Shown here: one piece after another, positions 1-4,613 of the stretch | Numbering within the stretch: the first letter of the stretch is position 1 | Layout of the letters: every line of letters starts with the position of its first letter | From: JAYGED01 sp046582565 | Lineage (GTDB): Bacteria; Pseudomonadota; Alphaproteobacteria; JAAXGF01 | Length of the DNA: 18,745 nucleotides | Direction of reading: 5' to 3' | Assembly: GCA_046582565.1 (NCBI GenBank) | Contig: JAYGED010000317.1 | Location: 1 to 18,745, forward strand | Position numbers and translations under genes: made by a program | The notes under the pieces: generated by a model | What the model saw: only the letters and a program-made list of their open reading frames with translations | Database searches by the model: none | What the model was told of the DNA's origin: nothing

Positions 1-138
1 TAGAGCGTTGATTTCAGTGTCGACGGCCTCGATACGTGTGACCGCCGCCTCGACCAAATCGCTCGGACAAAATTCTCCTTTGCGTAGGCCAGCAACCGCT
101 TCTGTCGCGCTCAGCCGCCACAATTCTTTTGAAGCCAT
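1..138 (-). CDS. Amidase (amidase-signature family), N-terminal part only, runs off left edge
   Basis: A 46-codon frame on the minus strand opens with ATG at 138-136 and stays open to base 1, so the gene continues outside the window. The peptide begins MASKELWRLSATEAV and continues with LVEAAVTRIEAVDTEINAL. This is the usual opening of amidase-signature enzymes (GatA-like amidohydrolases), where the helix 'sAtEav.llr.Ge.sp.eLveaal.RIeavd..iNA' precedes the catalytic Ser-Ser-Lys core. The core is not in the window, so substrate and activity cannot be judged. An AAAGG-type ribosome site lies just upstream of the ATG, inside the overlapping end of the HNH-associated ORF (stop at 111). The 28-base overlap with that ORF looks like a junction rather than a designed overlap: the upstream ORF's last residues come from the amidase leader and gene in another frame. 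Confidence 0.8.
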   Translation of the reverse strand, partial: MASKELWRLSATEAVAGLRKGEFCPSDLVEAAVTRIEAVDTEINAL

Positions 139-437
139 CTCAAGCCTTTCGCAGTCGTTGAACTCAAACGCAGATCAACCCGCCAACCGTTTGCTTCCCA
201 CAACTCACCTTCAAATCCTGAAGGGCGCGGAGCATCATAGGCTGCTGAATTTGCTACAGATACAGCAACAATTTTCTGCTTCACTGCCGAAAATATCACG
301 TCACCGGGTTGGACTTCTGTCATGGATGTCCAGTGATGTTGAGGCCGGCCAGCGGTATTCAACTGAGGCGCCCACAGAAACTGCCCATCACGTTCATGTT
401 GGTATGTCTTATTTTGAGAAACCCACCAATAGGCCAT
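111..437 (-). pseudogene. Truncated HNH-endonuclease-associated N-terminal domain protein
   Basis: A 108-residue ORF. Its first ~85 residues (MAYWWVSQNKTYQHE, then an FLWAP segment, TEVQPGDVIFS, and a GEL-W-ANGWRVDL segment) resemble the N-terminal domain in front of the HNH nuclease domain in a family of restriction-type HNH endonucleases of roughly 290 residues. That domain is an EVE/PUA-like fold thought to recognise DNA. The last ~20 residues (from about LSSTTAKGLRW) do not continue the family pattern and overlap the leader and start of the amidase gene. The HNH part is absent. The simplest reading is a gene cut by the edge of the integrated element or by a deletion. It lies directly downstream of the integrase stop (457) on the same strand. 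If translated, it could act only as a DNA-binding fragment. The family call is from memory of the motif and is moderately sure. Confidence 0.6.
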
Positions 438-456
438 TACACCGCCCCCAACTTGC

Positions 457-1584
457 TCACCCCATCAACTCCCCTGCAATCGCATCCATCGCCGCCTTGT
501 GGTCGTCGGACGGGAACAGATGCCCGTAGCGATCCATCGTGACAGCGAGGCTACTATGACCAGCGAAGGTTTGGATAGTCTTTGGTGCCAACCCCGCATC
601 GATCCACGTTGAGATGGCGTAATGCCGGAGTGAGTGCCAGTTGATGTCGAACACCTCAGCGGCCACCAGCGCCGGTTTATAGCGCCGCTTGACGAGGTTG
701 TCGTGACCCATATAACGCCCCTTCTTATTCGGAAAGATGAGGTCGTCAGCATTTGAATATTTAGACTGTATGCGCCACTCTTTCAGAGAGCGGAGCATCA
801 TCGACGCCAGCGGCACGGCGCGCGTCCCCGCCGCAGTTTTAGGCGCCCCGACCTCGCCGTAGGCGTCCACCCGACGCTCGACACTCAGCATCCCGGCTGC
901 GGCATCAATATCGCCCCAGCGGAGCGCCCACTGCTCCCCGGCTCTCAACCCCGTGGCGGCGGCGAACAGGATCATGAGCCGAAGGTCATCGTTGGCGGCG
1001 TCGAGAATGGCCCGCAAAATAGCCTTGGTGGGTGGCTTGATTTTCTTGGAACCCTCGTTTCGAGGTCCAATAACCTTGACGCCATGCGCAGCGTTAACGG
1101 CAATCCAATCCTGTGAAATGGCAAACTCCAAGGCAGCGTGAAGAGTTGCTAACACCTTTCTCGCTGTTGGCACTGTCATCCCTGTTAATCGGATACGGTC
1201 CCTGAAGTCACCTACACTCTTGGCTGTGAATTGAGATAGCTTGGTACGCCCTACTCCGTGTTCAGGATGCAGGATGTGGTTTGATACATGTCCTCGGTAG
1301 ACCGTCAGCATCTTGCGGCTCATGCGTTCATTGCGTTCCTTGCGCCCCTCACAGTGGTCAAGGAACGCCTCACAGGCATCTTTGATTGTGACCTTCTTGG
1401 CGTCAGGCCGATAAGCACCCTCTGATAACTGGTTCTCAATCTTGATGCGAAAACGGTCTGCTTCCTTCCAGCGCGTGAATTGCTGACGCTGACGTCCACC
1501 CTGACCATCAACGCAATCCACAATATAGGCGGTTCTTTGCAACCCCTTTGCTGTCTTCCATTCGCGTTTCCGGATACTGGCCAT
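457..1584 (-). CDS. Tyrosine-type site-specific recombinase (phage-type integrase)
   Basis: A 375-residue integrase catalysing strand exchange between attachment sites. Layout: an N-terminal arm-binding-like region (~1-60), a core-binding SAM-like domain (~65-160) and the C-terminal catalytic domain (~180-365). Catalytic residues are visible: Arg214 in TGLRAGE, Lys249 in the beta-hairpin, His317 and Arg320 in HSLRHY, His343 in AGHSS and the nucleophile Tyr353 in MDRYGHLF. All are present, so the enzyme looks intact and full length. The start ATG (1584-1582) lies 2 bp after the stop of the Arc-like gene, with a GGAAGG ribosome site inside that gene's end, so the two are translationally coupled. 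The gene reads toward the truncated HNH-associated ORF and the amidase. Integrases of this type often use tRNA genes, but the nearest tRNA-Pro is oriented so that its 3' end faces away from this gene. Confidence 0.93.
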   Translation of the reverse strand: MASIRKREWKTAKGLQRTAYIVDCVDGQGGRQRQQFTRWKEADRFRIKIENQLSEGAYRPDAKKVTIKDACEAFLDHCEGRKERNERMSRKMLTVYRGHVSNHILHPEHGVGRTKLSQFTAKSVGDFRDRIRLTGMTVPTARKVLATLHAALEFAISQDWIAVNAAHGVKVIGPRNEGSKKIKPPTKAILRAILDAANDDLRLMILFAAATGLRAGEQWALRWGDIDAAAGMLSVERRVDAYGEVGAPKTAAGTRAVPLASMMLRSLKEWRIQSKYSNADDLIFPNKKGRYMGHDNLVKRRYKPALVAAEVFDINWHSLRHYAISTWIDAGLAPKTIQTFAGHSSLAVTMDRYGHLFPSDDHKAAMDAIAGELMG

Positions 1585-1586
1585 GC

Positions 1587-2042
1587 TCAGCCTTCCACAA
1601 TCAGCTTTTCGACCTTCTTGCGGGTATTCTCTTCCAATTCCGCACGATCAAGCATTTCCACGATGACCGCCTTCGCTACCGACGCATCGGATGTTACCGC
1701 TTTTCCTTCTGCGTTGGGCAAAATGCGTGTGATCGCCCGGTAGGCGAGGTCCGCCGTATCACTGTCTTCTGTCCACGGTTTCTTGGTCGCATTCTCGACG
1801 ACCTGAACCACACCTGCGATCGCCCGAAGTAGAGCCTGCGTATCGTCACTGCCAAACAGGATCTCCATCGGCAAAAAACTCTCTGAGAGGCGATGCTCCA
1901 CCTCTTGGCTCAGGGTTCGGTTCGAGAGCTCCGCCGCTTCCTCCAATTGAGATCGAATTCGCTTGGTGGTCTTCATGTTTAGCGGGTGCCGCTTTGCCAA
2001 CTCAGGTGAAAGACGGGGCCGTCCTCGCTTCGCCGCGCTCAT
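1587..2042 (-). CDS. Arc-like (ribbon-helix-helix) DNA-binding regulator
   Basis: A 151-residue protein read from ATG 2042, chosen because GGAGGA (2052-2047) sits four bases upstream. The frame is open further upstream, to 2138, but that extension would run through the likely promoter and operator. After a basic start with KRGRPRLSP, residues ~22-50 (LNMKTTKRIRSQLEEAAELSNRTLSQEVEHRLSESF, read in two parts) carry the Arc/MetJ ribbon-helix-helix pattern: a beta strand, then LEEAAE, then the LSQEVEHRL helix. The remaining ~100 residues are mostly helical and unrecognised; they may be an oligomerisation or effector region. It is the first gene of a two-gene unit with the integrase and is divergent from the excisionase-like gene, so it probably represses the shared control region. 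That role is inferred from position, not shown. Confidence 0.75.
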   Translation of the reverse strand: MSAAKRGRPRLSPELAKRHPLNMKTTKRIRSQLEEAAELSNRTLSQEVEHRLSESFLPMEILFGSDDTQALLRAIAGVVQVVENATKKPWTEDSDTADLAYRAITRILPNAEGKAVTSDASVAKAVIVEMLDRAELEENTRKKVEKLIVEG

Positions 2043-2083
2043 TAGATCCTCCATTAATTGCGTGTGACAGTACGGTTTATTTG

Positions 2084-2113
2084 TTGACAGGGCAACAGCA
2101 AATTGCAATAAAT
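2084..2113 (+). promoter_or_regulatory. Candidate promoter for the excisionase-like gene
   Basis: TTGACA at 2084-2089 is a perfect sigma-70 type -35 hexamer. About 17-18 bases on lies an A/T-rich AATAAAT (2107-2113), a modest -10 match. The start point would fall on the palindrome at 2115-2130. The call is by eye and the -10 is imperfect. Confidence 0.45.
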
Positions 2114-2114
2114 A

Positions 2115-2130
2115 GCGTACACTAGTACGC
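2115..2130. promoter_or_regulatory. Palindromic candidate operator between Arc-like and excisionase-like genes
   Basis: GCGTAC-ACTA-GTACGC is a perfect 6-bp inverted repeat with a 4-bp spacer. It lies in the divergent control region, just downstream of the TTGACA promoter candidate and about 26 bp ahead of the excisionase-like start. Its symmetry suits a dimeric regulator such as the Arc-like protein encoded next to it. No footprint or second copy supports this beyond position. Confidence 0.5.
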
Positions 2131-2156
2131 AATAACACATGAGCAGGTGGATCCCC

Positions 2157-2351
2157 ATGGCATCACAAGCACCCAAAACCCTCAGCGTTCCCGAAGCGGG
2201 CAAAGCGTATTTTGGGATGGGCCGTAGTGCGTCCTACGGTGCTGCACATCGCGGTGAGATCCCCACCGTGCGTATCGGCAAGCTGTTGCGCGTCCCCGTT
2301 GTAGCAATGGATCGCCTGCTGGAGCAGTGCCAGCCACGTTGGGAAAAATAG
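2157..2351 (+). CDS. Small excisionase / AlpA-like helix-turn-helix protein
   Basis: A 64-residue protein from ATG 2157; an in-frame ATG at 2139 would add six residues. The 2157 start is preferred because AGGTGG (2145-2150) sits six bases ahead of it. The peptide (LSVPEAGKAYFGMGRSASYGAAHRGEIPTVRIGKLLRVP, read in parts) matches the winged-HTH layout of MerR-like excisionases: a first helix, a 'gRsasYgaahrGeIPtvriGkllRVP' turn and wing, then a short C-terminal helix (VAMDRLLEQ). Such proteins bend DNA at attachment sites to direct excision, or act as small regulators of integrase genes. It is transcribed away from the Arc-like/integrase pair. Similar HTH proteins exist outside mobile elements, but the neighbours here support an Xis role. 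Confidence 0.72.
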   Translation: MASQAPKTLSVPEAGKAYFGMGRSASYGAAHRGEIPTVRIGKLLRVPVVAMDRLLEQCQPRWEK

Positions 2352-2431
2352 GTGATCAAGATGCCTAGGCCCCGCCGAAACCGCCCTTGTCCTGAGCGAT
2401 CCAAGGACCACGAACCCGTTTGGTTGCTCCG

Positions 2432-2585
2432 ATGGAAATGATCAAGGCCACTCGCTGGAGGGTCAGAGGAATTCTAGAGTTCAACAAGCGGATCACCGTT
2501 CAAGGTCGGCATTATCGGTTGGTGGATGAAGCCCCCTACGCAAACTCCCAAGGATACCCAGGAGAGCTGCTTGTCTGGATGGGTA
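2432..2585 (+). pseudogene. Disrupted small element-type ORF, N-terminal half only
   Basis: From ATG 2432 (or 2438) the frame reads about 50 residues that look like real protein, including RITVQGRHYRLVDEAPY and GYPGELLVW. It then passes into bases that are antisense to the IS3-type remnant, where the reading becomes Ser/Thr/Pro-rich nonsense and stops at 2701. The real part resembles small, often zinc-ribbon-bearing proteins carried by phages and islands, in which 'LVDEAPY...ELLVW' precedes a Cys-x-x-Cys unit. That Cys unit is missing here because the sequence is interrupted at about 2578-2590. The family link is a recollection and not firm. The junction with the IS is clear from the change in character. 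Confidence 0.5.
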
Positions 2586-2694
2586 TGCAAACCTCTCTGA
2601 TCGCATCAAGCCGCGCCACCCCTTGGCCGACAAGCACTTCAACCTGCCGTAGCTTGGTGACGATCTCTTCCGGTCTGTGTCGTTTGATTCCCAT
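2536..2694 (-). pseudogene. IS3-family transposase OrfA, 5' fragment
   Basis: A 52-codon frame on the minus strand from ATG 2694 to a TAG at 2538-2536, too short for most ORF lists. The first ~36 residues (MGIKRHRPEEIVTKLRQV, then EVLVGQG and LDAIREVCI) match the start of the OrfA helix-turn-helix proteins of IS3-family elements, in which 'khkPEEIv.KLRqvdvlv.qG..v.dair.igvt' leads into YYRWRKEYGG. Here the pattern breaks after VCI and continues into unrelated sequence from the disrupted small ORF, ending at a chance stop. A strong GAGGAGG ribosome site precedes the ATG. OrfB and the rest of the element are missing. It cannot encode a working transposase. Confidence 0.75.
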
Positions 2695-2750
2695 GTCTTG
2701 ATCCTCCTCTACTAACTATAGGGATGGACTAACTCATGGGGGGAAGACCA
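2586..2750 (-). mobile_element. IS3-family insertion sequence remnant (left end and start of orfA)
   Basis: Reading leftward from about 2750, the sequence has a C-rich run with CCCCCCATGAGTTAGTCC, then the GAGGAGG ribosome site and the orfA start at 2694. This resembles the left terminal region of IS3-type elements whose ends carry CCCCC and ATGAGTTAG. Only about 165 bp remain. The inner break is at about 2586, where it joins the small island ORF. No target-site duplication can be seen because the right end is gone. The outer edge is placed to within about 10 bases. Confidence 0.6.
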
Positions 2751-3154
2751 GGAACACGGTTAATAATTTCACACTTCAAGACTGCGATATAATCGGGCGG
2801 AATCGCTTTGATTGATCGACTATTGCGAGCAAGAGCGTTTCGCTCGATACTGCTCCGGGACTAGGGGGGACCCGGCGCAGCCGCCGGCCAACATCGACGA
2901 GGATGTTAAGTTGCCGGAAGTCTGGGAGTCTCGTCGGACTTAACGAGCGGCTTCCCGGGCGCCCGACCCGGGTGTCATTCTTGGCCGATTTTCTTTCGTA
3001 TTGGACTAGTAGAATTTCAGAACGGCAAGCGAACGCTGTTCTGACAGTTCGGGACTATTTCGGGACTTCTGGTCCAATTTAGGCACATTCGTTCCCGAAA
3101 TGGCCTTTTTTCCGGCATTGTAAAATGACCGAAAACCCCTTATTTCCTGGGCGT
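2751..3154. other. About 400 bp without a recognisable gene; several hairpins
   Basis: No frame here reads as a convincing protein. The stretch 2833-2980 is rich in potential RNA structure. GAGCG/CGCTC forms a hairpin at 2833-2845, and CCGGG/CCCGG pairs at 2856-2875. An AACATC/GATGTT arm (around 2890-2907) is extended by CCGGC/GCCGG. CTCGT/ACGAG follows at about 2930-2947, and CCCGGG pairs with CCCGGG at about 2954-2972. This could be a structured RNA or a decayed mobile-element end; I do not recognise it. The 3' part (2985-3154) is lower in G+C and leads to tRNA-Pro, holding the terminator-like hairpin listed separately. Confidence 0.4.
3057..3111 (+). terminator. Candidate terminator-like hairpin upstream of tRNA-Pro
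   Basis: ATTTCGGGA (3057-3065) and TCCCGAAAT (3093-3101) form a perfect 9-bp inverted repeat with a 27-base loop. They are followed by GGCC and six Ts (3106-3111). The arm is also part of a short direct repeat, TTCGGGACT, at 3048-3056 and 3059-3067. The loop is long for an intrinsic terminator and no gene is seen upstream, so this is a tentative call. Confidence 0.35.
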
Positions 3155-3231
3155 CGGGGCGTGGCGCAGCCAGGTAGCGCATCTGCTTTGGGAGCAGAGG
3201 GTCGCAAGTTCGAATCTTGCCGCCCCGACCA
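3155..3231 (+). tRNA. tRNA-Pro (anticodon TGG)
   Basis: A complete cloverleaf of 77 bases with encoded CCA. The acceptor CGGGGCG (3155-3161) pairs with CGCCCCG (3221-3227). The D stem is GCGC/GCGC (3164-3167 and 3177-3180). The anticodon stem TCTGC/GCAGA encloses TTTGGGA, placing TGG at 3189-3191. The T arm is GCAAG-TTCGAAT-CTTGC (3204-3220), followed by discriminator A and CCA at 3229-3231. There are no mismatches in the stems. It decodes CCN-type proline codons through the TGG wobble anticodon. Confidence 0.97.
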
Positions 3232-3271
3232 GCGGGGGATTTGCGAAAATAAAATCGGCACCAGATAAAAT

Positions 3272-3306
3272 GGCCCCGCCCGTTGTTTGGGGGGCGGGGC
3301 GGGGCC
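3272..3306. terminator. Very GC-rich hairpin after tRNA-Pro, possible terminator
   Basis: GGCCCCGCCC (3272-3281) pairs perfectly with GGGCGGGGCC (3297-3306) around a 15-base loop, 40 bases after tRNA-Pro. On the plus strand no T tract follows. On the minus strand the hairpin is followed by ATTTTATCT, so it has better terminator form for leftward transcription. It could still stop or stabilise the tRNA transcript. Confidence 0.45.
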
Positions 3307-3489
3307 AAGGGAGGCTTACGGAGTATGAGGACAGGGGGATGTCCTTTGGTAGTTCCACTATATTCCTCAATTCGTTAACAATAGATTAACGAACTCAGGT
3401 ATTTTCAGAATGAACGCGGCGGGCTTGCCTCGGCCGATGGTCGGGGCTATAGACCGCTTCATCTAACGCGACAGGAAGGGCAGGCGTCG

Positions 3490-3786
3490 ATGGACGTGCG
3501 CATTTATCGGCCGGCAAAAACAGCCATGCAATCGGGTACGGCGAATGCCAAGCGTTGGCTCATGGCATTCGAGCCCACCGCACCCAAGATCAACGATCCT
3601 CTGATGGGTTGGAGCGGGTCGCCCGACACGCAAGGGCAGGTCAAGCTGCGTTTCGCCGGTCGCGAGGAAGCGGTGGCCTTTGCTGAAAAGCACGGCCTTG
3701 CTTACAGTATCATTGAGCCCCAGGATCAGACCGTTGAGCCGAAATCCTACGCCGACAACTTCCGCCACGACCGCGTCAGGTCGTGA
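3490..3786 (+). CDS. NADH dehydrogenase accessory subunit, NDUFS4-like (ETC complex I subunit region)
   Basis: A 98-residue soluble protein of the NDUFS4/18-kDa family, an accessory subunit of respiratory complex I found in alphaproteobacteria and mitochondria. It sits on the peripheral arm and supports assembly of the NADH-oxidising module. The diagnostic sequence is clear: RIYRPAKTAMQSG at the N-terminus, WLMAFEP, DPLMGWSGSPDTQGQV in the middle, then LRFAGREEAVAFAEKHGL and the C-terminal KSYADNFRHDR. Length is normal for the bacterial form, which lacks the mitochondrial presequence. The tail after NFRHDR is a little shorter than in many relatives. The ATG at 3490 follows an AGGAAGGGCAGG-type ribosome site. 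tRNA-Arg(TCT) starts 12 bases after the stop, a neighbourhood common in alphaproteobacteria as far as I recall. The gene is away from any nuo operon, as is usual. Confidence 0.93.
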   Translation: MDVRIYRPAKTAMQSGTANAKRWLMAFEPTAPKINDPLMGWSGSPDTQGQVKLRFAGREEAVAFAEKHGLAYSIIEPQDQTVEPKSYADNFRHDRVRS

Positions 3787-3798
3787 GGTTTTTGATCA

Positions 3799-3875
3799 GC
3801 GCCCGTAGCTCAACCGGATAGAGCACAAGCCTTCTAAGCTTGGGGTTGCAGGTTCGAGTCCTGCCGGGCGCGCCA
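3799..3875 (+). tRNA. tRNA-Arg (anticodon TCT)
   Basis: A complete 77-base cloverleaf with encoded CCA. The acceptor GCGCCCG (3799-3805) pairs with CGGGCGC (3865-3871). The D stem is GCTC/GAGC (3808-3811 and 3821-3824). The anticodon arm CAAGC-CTTCTAA-GCTTG puts TCT at 3833-3835. The T arm is GCAGG-TTCGAGT-CCTGC (3848-3864), then discriminator G and CCA at 3873-3875. It reads AGA/AGG arginine codons. It lies 12 bases downstream of the NDUFS4-like stop and may share its transcript. Confidence 0.97.
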
Positions 3876-3936
3876 ACCTTCTGCTATTCCGGCAAACTCC
3901 AGCCTATAACAAAGGATGTTTCTGATTGGCTCGTTT

Positions 3937-3950
3937 CGATATATATATCG
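3937..3950. repeat. 14-bp AT-rich perfect palindrome
   Basis: CGATATATATATCG is a perfect palindrome in the 123-base gap between tRNA-Arg and the DUF6445-type gene, about 50 bases before that gene's start. It may be a regulator site or may simply mark an easily melted promoter region. No other copy was seen in the window. Confidence 0.35.
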
Positions 3951-3998
3951 GCCCGAGTTGCAGTCTAGACCCACCCCCCAGTTTATCGAAAAAAGCCC

Positions 3999-4613
3999 AT
4001 GTATCAGTCTCTCATCATCGTCGACGACTTCTACCCGAACCCGCATGAAATTCGTAAGGTCGCATTGAGCTGCGAATACCCGGAAATTACCGTCAAGCGT
4101 ACCTTTCCCGGGCGCAATTCATCGACGAACCACATCGTTCCCGGTTTTGATCGGGTGATGTCGCATATCCTGTCCGAACCCGCCGTCGGCTCCACCGATC
4201 CGAAATCGCTGCACGGCTTCTTTCGCATTACCCTCGAAGGCGAACAGGGCCGGTTCGGCGTTCATGTGGATGCGACCAGCATGCAATGGGTCGGGGTGAT
4301 CTACCTGAATTTGCCCGAGCAATGCCAGGGCGGCACATCGCTGTTCCGCCATAAAGGCCTGGGTCTCGACAGAACGCCTCAGACCGATCAGGAACTGAAC
4401 GACTACGGCGCGACGAGCATCCTGGATTTGCTGGAAAAAGAAGGCAACGACGAGTCGAAGTGGGAGCATCTGATGATGGTGCCCATGCGCTTTAACCGGT
4501 TGGTCATATACCGGCCGTGGATGTGGCACGCTCCGGCCGCGCCGTTCGGCAATACCCTTGAGAACGGCCGCCTTATGCAGCTCGTTTGTTTTGCGACTCA
4601 GGGCCCGACCTGA
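3999..4613 (+). CDS. DUF6445-family protein, 2OG-Fe(II) oxygenase-like
   Basis: A 204-residue cytosolic protein of the DUF6445 type. Members have the double-stranded beta-helix layout of 2-oxoglutarate/iron oxygenases but no assigned substrate. It begins with the family's usual 'vDDFY.nPheiRk.AL' segment (IIVDDFYPNPHEIRKVAL). A candidate iron triad can be read: His89 and Asp91 in FGVHVDATSM, and His177 in PWMWHAPAAPFG. Arg191 in NGRLMQLVCF sits where the 2OG-binding arginine usually lies. The region GVIYLNLP...GGTSLF matches the strands between. All key residues are present, so it is likely an active enzyme or a close structural relative. No strong ribosome site is seen ahead of ATG 3999. Its last 41 bases overlap the end of the convergent MFS gene. 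Relatives sit next to tryptophan halogenase-like or peptide-modifying genes in some bacteria, but not here. Confidence 0.78.
   Translation: MYQSLIIVDDFYPNPHEIRKVALSCEYPEITVKRTFPGRNSSTNHIVPGFDRVMSHILSEPAVGSTDPKSLHGFFRITLEGEQGRFGVHVDATSMQWVGVIYLNLPEQCQGGTSLFRHKGLGLDRTPQTDQELNDYGATSILDLLEKEGNDESKWEHLMMVPMRFNRLVIYRPWMWHAPAAPFGNTLENGRLMQLVCFATQGPT

Larger units (their letters stand above)
160..2750. mobile_element. Remnant of an integrative element (integrase module, Xis-like gene, IS scrap)
   Basis: The grouping rests on content: a tyrosine integrase, an Arc-like regulator coupled to it, a divergent excisionase-like HTH gene, a truncated endonuclease-associated ORF, a disrupted small ORF and an IS3-type remnant, all between an amidase gene and a tRNA/NDUFS4 housekeeping block. 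Both edges are approximate. The left edge is put just upstream of the amidase start, where the HNH-associated ORF stops resembling its family. The right edge is put at the outer end of the IS remnant. I found no convincing direct-repeat attachment sites inside the window. The element is either much decayed or only an end of something larger. Confidence 0.5.

Noticed and set aside
8..529. 173-residue plus-strand frame
   Set aside because: It lies opposite the amidase start, the HNH-associated ORF and the end of the integrase; composition is Ser/Pro-rich and fits no family.
2361..2441. 26-codon plus-strand frame after the excisionase-like gene, rich in Arg and Pro
   Set aside because: Too short, no clear ribosome site and no recognisable pattern; it may be a decayed gene start but cannot be supported.
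3155..3231. tRNA-Pro as the integration site of the element on its left
   Set aside because: Integrases usually use the tRNA 3' end, which here faces right, away from the element; no copy of the tRNA 3' end was seen near the integrase.
3006..3370. Three overlapping minus-strand frames across tRNA-Pro, with peptides such as AARFELATLCSQ and QDSNLRPSAPKA
   Set aside because: These are antisense readings of the tRNA gene, a familiar source of false proteins; no ribosome site or family supports them.
3834..4046. Minus-strand frame ending in ARQDSNLQPQA
   Set aside because: It ends as an antisense reading of tRNA-Arg and overlaps the start of the DUF6445-type gene.
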